Part shown: positions 7,439-17,564 of the stretch, in pieces | How the letters are laid out: every line of letters starts with the position of its first letter | Position numbering within the stretch: the first letter of the stretch is position 1 | Assembly: GCA_947259975.1 (NCBI GenBank) | Contig: CAMYOD010000074.1 | Span: forward strand, 1 to 64,000 | Direction of reading: 5' to 3' | Source: an uncultured Gammaproteobacteria bacterium | GTDB lineage: Bacteria; Pseudomonadota; Gammaproteobacteria; HyVt-429 | DNA: 64,000 nt | Notes under the pieces: generated by a model | Database searches by the model: none | Told to the model about the DNA's origin: nothing | Seen by the model: only the letters and a program-made list of their open reading frames with translations | Program-made: the position numbers and the translations under genes

Positions 7439-9895
7439 TCAGGCGGCGGCGGGCGCGGATTCCTCGCCCCGCGCCGCGCTGGCGGCAAAATCGTCCACCA
7501 TGATCGCGGCGCGCACCGCCGTATGGGCCTCACGCAGCACATCGGCTTCCTCGGCGCTGATCAATCCTTCGTCGACGAGATGGCTCGTCCATTGTGTAAG
7601 GTCGAGTTCGGGCGGCTGCACGGCGCCGGCCTGACGCAGTTTGCGTTCGACGGGTTCGGCGGCGATGGCGCGGGTCAGTGCATGCTCGACCCGTCCCGCC
7701 ACATCCTCCGGCGCCGCGGAAATGTAGATGCCCTGGGTCAGGCGGTCGCGGGTCGCGGACGGCGTCAGCAGTGCCGACGCGACTTTGTGGCCCACGGCGT
7801 CAGCGGGTGCCTGGCAGCGACGCCCCAACGGCATGATCAGCGGCCGCAACGCAAGGCCGACCACGGGCACGGGAAAATTCCGCAGGATGCCGTCGAGGGC
7901 CGACTCGGCCCGGTGCAGGCAGTGCTCGCAGGCCCACTGCACGAAGGGTAGATCCTCCCGCGGCCGCTGCGTGTCCTCGAAATGTTTCAGGGTCGCGGAC
8001 CCCAGATACATGAAGCTCAACACATCGGCGAAGCGCCCGGAGAGCTTTTCCTTGCGCTTCAAGGCGCCGCCCAGGCTCAACAGGGCGACATCGGCGAGCA
8101 ACGCGAACGCCGCGCTGATGCGTGCCAGCCTGCGGTAATAACGCAGAGTTTCGGTCGCCACGCCGCTGGGCACCGGGGCCAGGGCGCCATTGCTGAGGCC
8201 GTAGACGAACGCGCGCGCCGCGTTGGTGACGGTATAACCGAGATGACCGAACAGCGCCTCGTCGAAGTCCTCGGAGGCGGTTGCCGGATCCGACTGCGCG
8301 GCGGCGTCGACTTCACGTAGCAGGTAGGGGTGACAGCGCATCGCGCCCTGACCAAAGATAATCATGGTGCGGGTAAGAATGTTGGCACCTTCCACGGTGA
8401 TACTGATTGGAATCGACTGGTAGGCCTGGTTGAGATAATTGCTCGGGCCGGTGCAGATGCCGCGACCGCCGTGTATATCCATGGCGTCGTTGACCGCCTG
8501 GCGCATGCTCTCGGTCAAATGGTATTTCACCATCGCCGTGACTACGGAGGGTTTCTCGCCCTGATCGATCGCGGTAGTGGTCAGCAGACGCGCGCCTTCC
8601 ATCATATAGGTCAGCCCGCCGATGCGGGCGAGCGCCTCTTCGACGCCTTCGAAGCGGCCAATGGGCAGACGAAACTGTTTGCGCACCCGGGCATAGGCGC
8701 CGGTGATGCGGCTGGCGAACTTACCGCCACCGGTGCTGAGCGCCGGCAGCGAGATACCGCGGCCCGCGGCCAGCGATTCCATCAACATACGCCAACCCTG
8801 TCCGAGGCGGTCCTGACCACCGATAATCCATTCCATGGGCACGAACACGTCCCGGCCGGTGGTGGGGCCGTTATGAAACGCGGCGTGGGCGGGGCGGTGG
8901 CGCCGGCCCACTTCGACGCCGGCGGCGGTGACGGGAATCAGGGCGCAGGTGATCCCCAGATCCTCCTCCGCGCCCAGTAAATGATCGGGATCCAACGCCC
9001 GGAACGCCAGGCCGATGACCGTGGCCACCGGCGCCAGGGTGATGTAGCGCTTCTCCCAATTCACCCGCAGTCCCAACACCTCTTCACCGTTGTATTCGCC
9101 CTTACAGACGATCCCATGGTCGGGCAGGGAGGCTGCGTCCGAACCGGCCCACACGCCGGTCAACGCGAAGCAGGGGATCTCTTCGCCATTGGCGAGTCGC
9201 GGCAAATAGTGATTCTTCTGCGCCTCGGTACCGTATTCGAGCAGCAATTCCGCCGGGCCAAGCGAATTGGGCACCATGACGGTGACCGCACCGCTGATGC
9301 TGCGCGATGCGATCTTTTGTACCACCGCGGAGTTGCCCTGGGCGGAAAACTCGAGGCCGCCGTATTGTTTCGGGATGATCATGCCGAAGAAGCGTCGTTG
9401 CTTGATGAACTCCCAGGCTTCCGGCGCCAGGTCGTTGAGTTCGTGGCAGATCCGCCATTCGTCGAGCATGGCGCAGAGTTCTTCCGTGGGGCCGTCGAGA
9501 AACGCCTGTTCCTCCGGCGACAGTCGCGGTGCCGGTGTATCCAGCAGCTGGCGCCAGTCCGGATCGCCCCGAAACAGTTGCGCGTCCCACCACACGGTGC
9601 CGGCCTCGATGGCCTGCTTCTCGGTCTCCGACATGGGCGGCAAGATCGTGCGCACTCGCGCCAGCGCCGGATCACTCAGGAACTTGCGCCGTAACTCGGG
9701 CACGTTCAGCGGGATCGCGACCAGCAGAAACAGGATCCAGAGGATCGTACCGCCGAGCGGTGTCAGCAGGCCGGCAATGCCGGTCAACAGGAGAATACCC
9801 GCGACCACCGCGGTCCAGATTTGGAATGAGGCGCGTATGCGCGCGATGGCGACCAGGGTCGCACCGATAATCGCTATCCAGATCAACCAGTCCAT
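7439..9895 (-). CDS. fadE: acyl-CoA dehydrogenase FadE
   Basis: 818 residues, close to E. coli FadE (814). N-terminal hydrophobic segments (about 3-70) anchor it to the inner membrane. The acyl-CoA dehydrogenase core spans about 110-520 (MIIPKQYGGLEFS, FALTGVWAGSDAASLPD, RGISLPALSTGGGK, and DAMDIHGGRGICTGPSNYL with an HGGRG active-site region). The C-terminal 300 residues are the DUF1974-type extension peculiar to this long class. It catalyses the first oxidation of fatty-acid beta-oxidation with FAD. It lies upstream of the DUF1302/DUF1329/RND genes on the same strand, though the 223-bp gap may contain a separate promoter. Confidence 0.93.
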   Translation of the reverse strand: MDWLIWIAIIGATLVAIARIRASFQIWTAVVAGILLLTGIAGLLTPLGGTILWILFLLVAIPLNVPELRRKFLSDPALARVRTILPPMSETEKQAIEAGTVWWDAQLFRGDPDWRQLLDTPAPRLSPEEQAFLDGPTEELCAMLDEWRICHELNDLAPEAWEFIKQRRFFGMIIPKQYGGLEFSAQGNSAVVQKIASRSISGAVTVMVPNSLGPAELLLEYGTEAQKNHYLPRLANGEEIPCFALTGVWAGSDAASLPDHGIVCKGEYNGEEVLGLRVNWEKRYITLAPVATVIGLAFRALDPDHLLGAEEDLGITCALIPVTAAGVEVGRRHRPAHAAFHNGPTTGRDVFVPMEWIIGGQDRLGQGWRMLMESLAAGRGISLPALSTGGGKFASRITGAYARVRKQFRLPIGRFEGVEEALARIGGLTYMMEGARLLTTTAIDQGEKPSVVTAMVKYHLTESMRQAVNDAMDIHGGRGICTGPSNYLNQAYQSIPISITVEGANILTRTMIIFGQGAMRCHPYLLREVDAAAQSDPATASEDFDEALFGHLGYTVTNAARAFVYGLSNGALAPVPSGVATETLRYYRRLARISAAFALLADVALLSLGGALKRKEKLSGRFADVLSFMYLGSATLKHFEDTQRPREDLPFVQWACEHCLHRAESALDGILRNFPVPVVGLALRPLIMPLGRRCQAPADAVGHKVASALLTPSATRDRLTQGIYISAAPEDVAGRVEHALTRAIAAEPVERKLRQAGAVQPPELDLTQWTSHLVDEGLISAEEADVLREAHTAVRAAIMVDDFAASAARGEESAPAAA

Positions 9896-10068
9896 ATTTA
9901 CCCCCTTTGAGGTAACGAAGACGTCTGTTGATTATTTTAGTGAGCCTACTCCGGTCGTTGCCCAGGGCGCAACTATCCCCTATCAGATTAGGCGACAAAC
10001 ACTTTTGCGCACGGTGAATTAGACAATTCGTATAGGAGTATTCGATGTTCAATAAACATGAATGGTAG

Positions 10069-10280
10069 AACCCTGTGTACATTCCGGCGAAGACACGCCG
10101 TAAATACGTCCCTGTAGGCTCGACGGCCGCTTGCGCGCTCTGCTTTCCCTGCTACGCGCGCAAGCCCAGGGTTCGCCCTCCCTGGCGAACCCGCTCAGCG
10201 GGCAAGATGTCCACTGGACATCTTGCTGTTTCCGCTTCGCCCCTGCGGCCGACGGTCTTCGCCGAAAAATACACAGGGTT
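10069..10280. repeat. palindromic intergenic repeat, long copy
   Basis: The 212-bp element is bounded by a perfect 11-bp inverted repeat, AACCCTGTGTA and TACACAGGGTT, and the arms continue with CGGCGAAGAC and GTCTTCGCCG. The left half (AAGACACGCCGTAAATAC, then TCCCTGTAGGCTCGACGG) is shared with the short copy at 10365. The centre holds three further hairpins: around GCGCGCAAG, GGGTTCGCC with GGCGAACCC, and GCAAGATGTCC with GGACATCTTGC. There is no protein-coding potential. It looks like a REP/BIME or miniature element. Confidence 0.7.
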
Positions 10281-10364
10281 TAGTCATCGACATGGCCAAA
10301 CTTTTCAATAACACAATCCCTGCGGGAGTTTTGTGGTCGCGACGCGATAGAGACGGATGCCGCC

Positions 10365-10468
10365 AACCTTGTGGATGTTCCGCCAAAGACACGCCGTAAA
10401 TACATCCCTGTAGGCTCGACGGCCGCGTCCCTGCGGCCGACGGTCTTTGTCGAAACATCCACAAGGTT
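10365..10468. repeat. palindromic intergenic repeat, short copy
   Basis: The 104-bp element has a perfect 15-bp terminal inverted repeat, AACCTTGTGGATGTT and AACATCCACAAGGTT. Inside it repeats the core of the 10069 copy (AAGACACGCCGTAAATAC, TCCCTGTAGGCTCGACGG) and closes with CTGCGGCCGACGGTCTT, but lacks the three extra central hairpins. The whole element can fold into one long stem. Confidence 0.7.
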
Positions 10469-10493
10469 TTCTAGTCGACGCGGAAAAAATGAA

Positions 10494-10562
10494 GTCGGAG
10501 TGAATTTTCCATTCGTGGTGCATGAAAAATATTCAGGCTCTTCTGGAAAACTTCACTCTGAC
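10494..10562. repeat. imperfect inverted repeat near ppsA
   Basis: GTCGGAGTGAATTTTCCA (10494-10511) pairs imperfectly with TGGAAAACTTCACTCTGAC (10544-10562) across about 32 nt, and ACCCCATTTTT follows. It may end transcription or be another mobile palindrome; from memory, GGGGTCAGAGTGAA-like motifs are common in proteobacterial intergenic repeats. The rest of 9896-10637 shows no convincing gene. Confidence 0.45.
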
Positions 10563-10637
10563 CCCATTTTTAAATCTGCGGCCACATAAGAGTGAGACCC
10601 TGCGGGCAAAACAAGGTTCGCGTTCTCGAGAAGTGGA

Positions 10638-13004
10638 CTAGAGTTCTTTACCCGCAAGAAACAACCACGTCGCGACGACGGAATCCGGATTCAGGGACAC
10701 GCTGTCGATGCCCTGATCCATGAGCCAGCGCGCCAGGTCCGGGTGATCCGACGGACCCTGACCACATATCCCGACGTATTTTTGTTCCCGGTGGCAGGCC
10801 GCGATCGCTTGACTCAATAACGCCTTGACTGCCGGATTGCGCTCGTCGAACAGGTCCGCGACCAGCGCCGAGTCGCGGTCGAGGCCCAGGGTCAACTGGG
10901 TCAGGTCATTGGAACCGATGGAGAAACCGTCGAAGTGCTCGAGAAAACGTTCCGCGAGCAGGGCGTTCGACGGAATCTCGCACATCATAATAATACGCAG
11001 CCCGTTTTCACCGCGACTGAGACCGTTGAGGGACATGATCTCGAGTACCGCGATCGCCTCATCTACGGTGCGCACAAAAGGGATCATGGCCTCGACATTC
11101 GTCAGACCCATCTGGTCACGGACATATTTCAGCGCGCGACACTCGAGGGCGAAACAATCGCGAAAGCTTTCCGCGCGATAACGTGAGGCACCGCGAAATC
11201 CGATCATCGGATTTTCCTCACTCGGTTCGTAGCGGTCACCGCCGAGCAGGTTGGCATATTCATTGGATTTGAAATCGGAAAGCCGCACGATCACGGGTTT
11301 TGGCCAGAACGCGGCGGCCAGCACGGAAATGCCTTCCGCGAGCTTGGTGACATAGAAGTCCACCGGATCGCTATAGCCCGCCCAATGCACGTCGATCTGC
11401 TCCTTGAGGTCGCCAGGCAGGCTGTCGTATTCGAGCAGCGCCTTGGGGTGCACACCGATCATCTGGTTGATGATGAATTCGATACGCGCCAGGCCCACGC
11501 CTTCATTCGGCAATGCCTGAAAGTCGAAAGCCCGTTCCGGATTGCCCACATTCAACATGATCTTGAACGGCAGTGCCGGCATTTGCGCGAGTTCGATATT
11601 CTTGACCGCAAATTCCAGGGATCCGGCGTATACATTGCCGGTGTCGCCCTCCGCGCAGGACACGGTCACATCGTCGCCGTCGGGCACCGTCTCGGTAGCA
11701 TCACCGCAGCCGACGATAGCCGGCACGCCCAGCTCACGGGCGACGATGGCCGCATGGCAGGTGCGCCCGCCGCGATTGGTGACTATCGCTGCCGCGCGTT
11801 TCATCACCGGCTCCCAATCAGGGTCGGTCATGTCGGTGACCAGCACATCGCCCGGCTGGACCTTGTCGATCTCCGCGACCGAGCGAATGACGCGCGCAGA
11901 GCCCACGCCGATGCGTTGACCGACGCTGCGGCCCGAGGCGAATATCGGTCCGGTTTCGATCAATTCGAAGCGTTGCAGTGTCGCCCCCGAACCGCGACTT
12001 TGCACCGTTTCCGGTCGTGCCTGCACGATATAAAGCGCGCCGGTCGCGCCGTCCTTGGCCCATTCGATATCCATCGGGCGGCCGTAGTGTTCTTCGATTG
12101 TGACTGCCAGATTTGCGAGCGTGATGACTTCCGCATCATCGATGCAGAACTGCCGGCGTGCCGGCGTGGGCACGTCCACGATCATCGTCGCCAGCGACGC
12201 CGCATCCCCGTAGACCATTTTTATGGCCTTCTCGCCCAGTTGGCGGCGCACGATCGCGGGCCGGTTCGCGGCCAGGGTCGGCTTGTGCACATAGAATTCA
12301 TCCGGATTGACCGCACCCTGAACCACCGTTTCACCAAGCCCGTAGGCCGCATTGATGAAGATGACGTCGCGAAAGCCTGATTCGGTATCAAGCGTGAACA
12401 TGACACCGCTGGCGGCCAGGTCGCTGCGCACCATAAATTGGATACCGGCGGAGAGCGCGACGCTGCCGTGCGCGAAACCGTGGTGCACGCGGTAGGCAAT
12501 CGCACGGTCGTTGAACAGCGATGCAAAAACACATTTGATGGCGCTCAACACTGCGTCAATGCCGCGCACATTTAGCAAGGTCTCTTGTTGTCCGGCGAAG
12601 GACGCATCGGGCAGGTCTTCGGCGGTGGCCGAAGAACGCACGGCGACTGCGATGTCGCCTGCGTGTTGTGCGCTTAACTCGGCATAGGCGTCACGAATCG
12701 CTTCTTCCAGCGGCGGGGGAAAATCAGCCTGCTCGATCACGGAACGAATCTCGCGGCCGGCGCGTTTCAACGCGGCGATGTCCTCCACGTCCAGATCCGC
12801 CAACGCTCCCTCGATCTTCGCCTCAAGCTTGTTGTGCTGCAGGTAGTCCCGATAGGCTTGTGCCGTGGTGGCAAATCCGCCGGGCACCTGGACGCCGCTA
12901 TCCGCGAGCGCGCCAATCATTTCCCCGAGCGAGGCATTCTTGCCGCCGACCTTATCGACGTCGCCCATGCCGACGTCACTGAACCAGAGGAGCGCGTCAC
13001 TCAT
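10638..13004 (-). CDS. ppsA: phosphoenolpyruvate synthase
   Basis: 788 residues, close to E. coli PpsA (792). It converts pyruvate, ATP and water to PEP, AMP and phosphate for gluconeogenesis. The N-terminal ATP-grasp domain has [10 protein letters not shown] (20s) and [20 protein letters not shown] (about 125-145). The phosphohistidine domain has [20 protein letters not shown] with His near 417. The C-terminal TIM-barrel has [10 protein letters not shown] and [17 protein letters not shown], and the closing segment [14 protein letters not shown] carries the catalytic Cys. It is divergent from its regulator ppsR with 75 bp between them. Confidence 0.96.
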   Translation of the reverse strand: MSDALLWFSDVGMGDVDKVGGKNASLGEMIGALADSGVQVPGGFATTAQAYRDYLQHNKLEAKIEGALADLDVEDIAALKRAGREIRSVIEQADFPPPLEEAIRDAYAELSAQHAGDIAVAVRSSATAEDLPDASFAGQQETLLNVRGIDAVLSAIKCVFASLFNDRAIAYRVHHGFAHGSVALSAGIQFMVRSDLAASGVMFTLDTESGFRDVIFINAAYGLGETVVQGAVNPDEFYVHKPTLAANRPAIVRRQLGEKAIKMVYGDAASLATMIVDVPTPARRQFCIDDAEVITLANLAVTIEEHYGRPMDIEWAKDGATGALYIVQARPETVQSRGSGATLQRFELIETGPIFASGRSVGQRIGVGSARVIRSVAEIDKVQPGDVLVTDMTDPDWEPVMKRAAAIVTNRGGRTCHAAIVARELGVPAIVGCGDATETVPDGDDVTVSCAEGDTGNVYAGSLEFAVKNIELAQMPALPFKIMLNVGNPERAFDFQALPNEGVGLARIEFIINQMIGVHPKALLEYDSLPGDLKEQIDVHWAGYSDPVDFYVTKLAEGISVLAAAFWPKPVIVRLSDFKSNEYANLLGGDRYEPSEENPMIGFRGASRYRAESFRDCFALECRALKYVRDQMGLTNVEAMIPFVRTVDEAIAVLEIMSLNGLSRGENGLRIIMMCEIPSNALLAERFLEHFDGFSIGSNDLTQLTLGLDRDSALVADLFDERNPAVKALLSQAIAACHREQKYVGICGQGPSDHPDLARWLMDQGIDSVSLNPDSVVATWLFLAGKEL

Positions 13005-13079
13005 AACGGATTAATCGGATAGCTGTGGTAGTCTGATCACGGCAGCCGCGCGTATTGCGGAGGAGACTGAGCGACGGCG

Positions 13080-13919
13080 ATGGAAGAATCCAACTCGAAA
13101 AGACGCGTGGTTTTTCTTGTTTCGGACCGCACCGGCATCAGCGTAGAGATCTTGAGTCGAAACCTGCTTTCCCAGTTCGAAGGTATTACCTTCGATCATG
13201 TCACTATGCCATTCGTCGACACCGTGGACAAGGCAAACGCGGCGCGCGCTGAGATCAATCGTGTTGTCGTCATGGAAGCGGCACCACCCCTGGTATTCAG
13301 CACGCTGGTGCGTGAGGATCTGCGCGAGATCCTGGCGGGCTGTGACGCTATCGTCATGGATTTCTTTCAGGCATTCGTCACCCCCCTGGAGCAGGAGCTG
13401 GGGATGCCGGCGTCGCAGACGATGGGACGAACCCACGGCTTGATCGATGCGGGCGATTATCGCGCCCGCATCGAGGCGGTGGATTTCACATTGAGTCACG
13501 ACGATGGTCTCGGCGTGCCGGACTACGCCGCGGCGGACGTGATTTTGGCCGGCGTATCGCGCAGCGGCAAGACCCCGACCTGCCTGTACCTGGCGCTGCA
13601 ATATCATGTCCGTGCCGCGAATTACCCGCTGACCCCGGACGACCTGGCGCAGGGCATGTTGCCCGCACCACTCGAGCACCATCAAGCCAAGGTCGTGGGT
13701 CTGACCATCAGCCCGCAGCGGCTGCAGCAGATCCGTGACCGGCGTCGGCCGGGCAGCGCCTATGCGGGTCTGCGCCAGTGTCAGACCGAGCTGCGCCAGG
13801 CCGACGCGCTCTTTCGCGGTGCCAGTCTGCCGGTCTTCGACGCCACCGAGGCGTCGATCGAAGAGCTGGCCACCAATATCTCGCACACGCTGCAGATCGG
13901 CCGCCACCGCCAGAGTTAG
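13080..13919 (+). CDS. ppsR: PEP synthase regulatory protein (kinase/pyrophosphorylase, DUF299)
   Basis: 279 residues, the usual size. The P-loop GVSRSGKTPTCLYLA is at about 158-172, and RTHGLID and the N-terminal VSDRTGISVE are family motifs. PpsR inactivates PpsA by ADP-dependent phosphorylation of a Thr next to the catalytic His and reactivates it by phosphate-dependent dephosphorylation. In PpsA here the residue two before the His is indeed Thr (GGRTCH). The start ATG 13080 is preceded by GGAGGAG at a rather long spacing. Confidence 0.94.
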   Translation: MEESNSKRRVVFLVSDRTGISVEILSRNLLSQFEGITFDHVTMPFVDTVDKANAARAEINRVVVMEAAPPLVFSTLVREDLREILAGCDAIVMDFFQAFVTPLEQELGMPASQTMGRTHGLIDAGDYRARIEAVDFTLSHDDGLGVPDYAAADVILAGVSRSGKTPTCLYLALQYHVRAANYPLTPDDLAQGMLPAPLEHHQAKVVGLTISPQRLQQIRDRRRPGSAYAGLRQCQTELRQADALFRGASLPVFDATEASIEELATNISHTLQIGRHRQS

Positions 13920-13999
13920 CGATCGAACCAGGCATCGCGATGCGTACTTGCGCGGCTATAATACGAATTGACAACGTATAACCAAGGAAGATCGATTTT

Positions 14000-16087
14000 A
14001 TGATCCGTCCCATCTGTGTCTCGCTGCTAATCCTGTCGGCACTGCTTTATGTCTCGGCCAACGCTGCCGGGGTCTATCGCTGGGTGGATGAAAACGGCAA
14101 GGTTCATTTCAGCGACCAGCCGCCAGCGGAGAAGAAGGTCGCGTCCGACGTCGACACACTCGATATCGCCGCCTCACGCCAGGGCGACGTGAAGCGTTCC
14201 GCCATCAATACGCCGATTCCGTTTCAGGGTGAAGGCAAGCCCGCCAGCCTGGTGCTCGAAAACATTGCAATCGACCTAAAGGACTCGCACAAGGACGATG
14301 TCCCCATCGGCATCACGCGGCGTGGACGCGAGTGCAAGCGCTCCGGTGAGTTGTTCTGGACCGGCGGTATGGTCGATCTCGAGGACGCGGCCATCGGCAC
14401 CGGCATCGAGCGCGAATTCAAAGAGGCGGGTTATCTGCTCGGTCTCTCGGCGCGGCGCAAGTTGCCTGTGTTCGGTGATGCCTATGCGCTGTTAAGCACC
14501 ATCGAGGACATCGAATTGAGCGTGTGCTATCCGGAAGGACACAAACACACGTCCAAAGCAGCGGCGTATATCAAGGTGCGCTGGAAGCTGGAGGACAGGT
14601 TGCGCAACCGGGTCCTGCATCAAGTGGTCACCGAAGGCTCCGCGGATGGCCTGGATTCGCTTGCGCGCAAAGACGCATTGACGGTCATGGTTGGCCGCGC
14701 CTTTGGTATCGCTGCGCGCAACCTGCTGGCGGACAAGGACTTCGTCGCGCAGGTCTCCATCCCCACGATGCTACCGGCGATGGAAAAGGGTCTCGAGGGC
14801 GATTCCCGGGAGGCGTTGTCGCTGGCGCTGCGTGAGGGCGACCGCAGCGCCGATTTTCGTGCCCGGGCCAGCTCGCTTACCGCTGCTGCGGTCACGATCA
14901 AGACTCGCGATGGGCATGGCAGTGGTGTGGTCATCGATGAGCAAGGACATGTTCTGACCAATACCCATGTGGTCGGTGAAAGCCGTAAGGTATTTGTCAG
15001 CGACGGCGTGTCGAAAACGGAGGCCGTGGTGCTGCGCCGTAACCCGATTCGGGACGTCGCATTGCTGAAACTCGATACATCACTTGCCACGGGCCGGGTC
15101 CATATCAGCGCGGCAGAGATGCAAGTGGGTGACTCCGTCTATGTTATCGGGACGCCCCTGAACGAATCCCTGAACCATTCCATCACCAAAGGCATCATGT
15201 CAGCCTATCGGGAAATCGGCGGGCTGGCGTTCTATCAGACCGATGCGGTGGTGAACCCGGGAAATTCCGGTGGACCGGCGTTTGACGAACACGGTGAACT
15301 GGCAGCGATCACCGTGGCGGGAATGTTCACCGACGCGGGCGGCAATCTCGGCGTGAATTACCTGATTCCGGTGGCGGACGCGCTGCGGGCACTTAACATC
15401 GTCTTGCCAGCCGCAGCGGCTGGCAAGACGGTGCGCCCGGCAGCGGCCGCCAAGACGGTTACGCGCAGGGATGCCGCGGTGGTGCCCGGGGGCCATGAGC
15501 GTGCGGCTATGCCGCCCTCGGCCCGGAACCCGGACGCCGCCTATGATGCGTATCAGCAGGCGCTGCAATACAAGAGCAGCGGCATGTATGTGCGGGCGGA
15601 AAAGTTACTCGCGAAGGCGATCGGTCAGCTGAACGAGAATGATCCCTACCACGCCATCGTCGCCGATGAACTGTATTTTCATCTGCCCATGGCCAGCGCC
15701 CGTTTTTATCTGCGCCAGCAGCAGGCGGGGCAGGCACGCGCTGTGTTACGCCCCGTGCCCGGGTACCTCAAAAACCATCCACGCCGGTTTGAGTACCTGG
15801 CGAATGTGGAAGAGTTGCTGAGCGGCATAAAGATGCTGGACGAGGCGGTGCAGCACACGGCACGAGCGGCGCTGCGGCCGATATGGATTTCATTGCGGGA
15901 GTATTTCTTCAGCATGGGAAGCTATCCTGCGACACGCACCGAATTTGAAAAACTCTATACGACTTTCGCTGATCTCAAGGACCGCTATATCGTCGAGTCG
16001 TACGAATCCAATGGCAAGAGTTACGTTGCCAGGTTCTACGACAGCAAGACCGGCAATACGCTGCAGCTTGAATCCGAAGAGGTCTAG
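14000..16087 (+). CDS. exported DUF4124 - trypsin-like protease fusion
   Basis: 695 residues. A signal peptide (1-23) leads into a DUF4124 domain (GVYRWVDENGKVHFSDQPP, about 24-50), then a middle region of unknown fold. An HtrA-like serine protease domain (about 295-470) has the triad visible as TNTHVV (His near 322), RDVALLKLD (Asp near 351) and NPGNSGGPAF (Ser near 422). After a low-complexity Ala/Lys linker (about 475-510) comes a helical, TPR-like C-terminal part. No PDZ domain is evident, unlike DegP/DegS. It probably acts in the periplasm. A TATAAT hexamer lies about 40 bp upstream. The substrate is unknown. Confidence 0.8.
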   Translation: MIRPICVSLLILSALLYVSANAAGVYRWVDENGKVHFSDQPPAEKKVASDVDTLDIAASRQGDVKRSAINTPIPFQGEGKPASLVLENIAIDLKDSHKDDVPIGITRRGRECKRSGELFWTGGMVDLEDAAIGTGIEREFKEAGYLLGLSARRKLPVFGDAYALLSTIEDIELSVCYPEGHKHTSKAAAYIKVRWKLEDRLRNRVLHQVVTEGSADGLDSLARKDALTVMVGRAFGIAARNLLADKDFVAQVSIPTMLPAMEKGLEGDSREALSLALREGDRSADFRARASSLTAAAVTIKTRDGHGSGVVIDEQGHVLTNTHVVGESRKVFVSDGVSKTEAVVLRRNPIRDVALLKLDTSLATGRVHISAAEMQVGDSVYVIGTPLNESLNHSITKGIMSAYREIGGLAFYQTDAVVNPGNSGGPAFDEHGELAAITVAGMFTDAGGNLGVNYLIPVADALRALNIVLPAAAAGKTVRPAAAAKTVTRRDAAVVPGGHERAAMPPSARNPDAAYDAYQQALQYKSSGMYVRAEKLLAKAIGQLNENDPYHAIVADELYFHLPMASARFYLRQQQAGQARAVLRPVPGYLKNHPRRFEYLANVEELLSGIKMLDEAVQHTARAALRPIWISLREYFFSMGSYPATRTEFEKLYTTFADLKDRYIVESYESNGKSYVARFYDSKTGNTLQLESEEV

Positions 16088-16155
16088 GCGACGAGACCAT
16101 TGAGATCGCCGCGATGTAGAATCGGTAATTCAGCACTCACATATACCTCCCGCCA

Positions 16156-17337
16156 ATGAGAACCCTGCGTGTACTCGAGCACTTCACGTGCCTCGCCCGG
16201 GATTGCCCAGCGCATTGCTGTGGGCGCTGGGCGATTGTCGCCGATCCTGAGATCGAGGCGCGCTGGCGCGAGCTCGCCGAGCGTACCGGCGACCACACGC
16301 CGCTTGACAGCATTACCTCCGTTGACGTGGAGGGTCGCTCGCGCCGCATGCTCACAAAGGGCGATGACGAGAATTGTGTTCATCTACAGCCGGACGGGCT
16401 TTGTTCCATACAAGCAAAATACGGCCACGAGTATCTGCCGGAGACATGCCGCAGTTATCCGCGCATGACCGTGTCGGGTAAAGCCATGCAAATCAAAACC
16501 GCCGAATTGTCCTGCCCGGAGATTGCCCGCCAGGTGCTCAATGCCGATCCGGCGGAAGCGTTGTTTGCCGAGGACGCCGCATCGATCGACGCTTTTTCGA
16601 CCGGTCTGTTTTCCGCCGAAACCACGGTGAGTGCGGCACTGGACGAGCTCACGAACGCAGTGCTGCCGCAGGCGCGATTTCCGCTCAACCTGCGCATCTA
16701 TTACCTCGCTAAAACTGTGGCGGATCTGGCTTACCGATCCGAGCAAGGCACGCTCGACGAGCAGACTCTATGGAACCTCTGTAAGGCGCCGCGCCAGGGA
16801 CTCTACGATGCGAATCTGGCGCTCAAGTCCGGACACCTTAAGGTCGGGGCGGTAAGCGATGAGTTCTGGCGACTGATCGCCGGCCTTGCCATCGAAGTCG
16901 GCGTCATGGATCTGGCGGGCACGCAGGCGTCGGTCACGACGCTGCGGGATGCCGTCGCCGACGGCGCCGCGGCGGAGATTCATCGCCAAATAGTGGAACT
17001 CCGCGCACTGGCGCGGTCAGAACTGTTGACGCGTTTCGGCGCGGGCCTGCAAAATTATTTGACCGCCTCATTGATGAACCGCGGGTTTCCATGGCGGCCG
17101 GCGGAAGGCAATTTCGTAGCGACGTTCATGAATGCCGTGCTGCCGTTCGCGGTGGTGCAGTTACTTTGCTGGCTGCGAAGTGCCGACGAGGTGCTTGACG
17201 AGGGCGTGCTGCTGGAATTCATTTACACCACCGAGCGCCGCTTCAGCCACGCCGACCTGGTCTATAAAATCCTCAGCCGCAGCCCGGTATTGCTCGATTT
17301 CCATCGCGCGCCGCACATCTACCTGGAAGTCTGCTAA
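16156..17337 (+). CDS. FliB-like lysine-N-methylase family protein
   Basis: 393 residues. The N-terminal Cys-rich region reads HFTCLARDCPAHCCGRW (about 10-26), followed by CVHLQPDGLCS and LPETCRSYPRM, the cysteine arrangement of the FliB/YkgJ family. Characterised FliB proteins methylate flagellin lysines and carry an Fe-S cluster. The rest is helical and poorly conserved. No flagellar gene lies nearby, so the target may be another surface protein and the product could simply be a Cys-cluster oxidoreductase-like protein. It starts 68 bp after the protease gene on the same strand. Confidence 0.7.
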   Translation: MRTLRVLEHFTCLARDCPAHCCGRWAIVADPEIEARWRELAERTGDHTPLDSITSVDVEGRSRRMLTKGDDENCVHLQPDGLCSIQAKYGHEYLPETCRSYPRMTVSGKAMQIKTAELSCPEIARQVLNADPAEALFAEDAASIDAFSTGLFSAETTVSAALDELTNAVLPQARFPLNLRIYYLAKTVADLAYRSEQGTLDEQTLWNLCKAPRQGLYDANLALKSGHLKVGAVSDEFWRLIAGLAIEVGVMDLAGTQASVTTLRDAVADGAAAEIHRQIVELRALARSELLTRFGAGLQNYLTASLMNRGFPWRPAEGNFVATFMNAVLPFAVVQLLCWLRSADEVLDEGVLLEFIYTTERRFSHADLVYKILSRSPVLLDFHRAPHIYLEVC

Positions 17338-17564
17338 CCCATGGCATGGCTCACGGCGGCGCGAAACGACGATATCCCTGTGCGACGTACGGATTTAGCG
17401 GCGTGATTTTTTCAATATTTTGATTTTGATTACGCCGGTGCGCTTCTCTAAGTGCATCGAGGCGTATATATTGAAACTTGAGTCTAAGGAAACCCCAGAT
17501 GGACTCCGGGGACAGGAGGGACAGCCGATAACTAAATAATAGCAAGTACCGGAAGGGGGCATGA

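Noticed and set aside
17338-17564. c-di-GMP riboswitch before the PhnD-GGDEF gene
   Set aside because: I looked for the GEMM core and tetraloop-receptor pattern and did not find them; only short GC hairpins are present.
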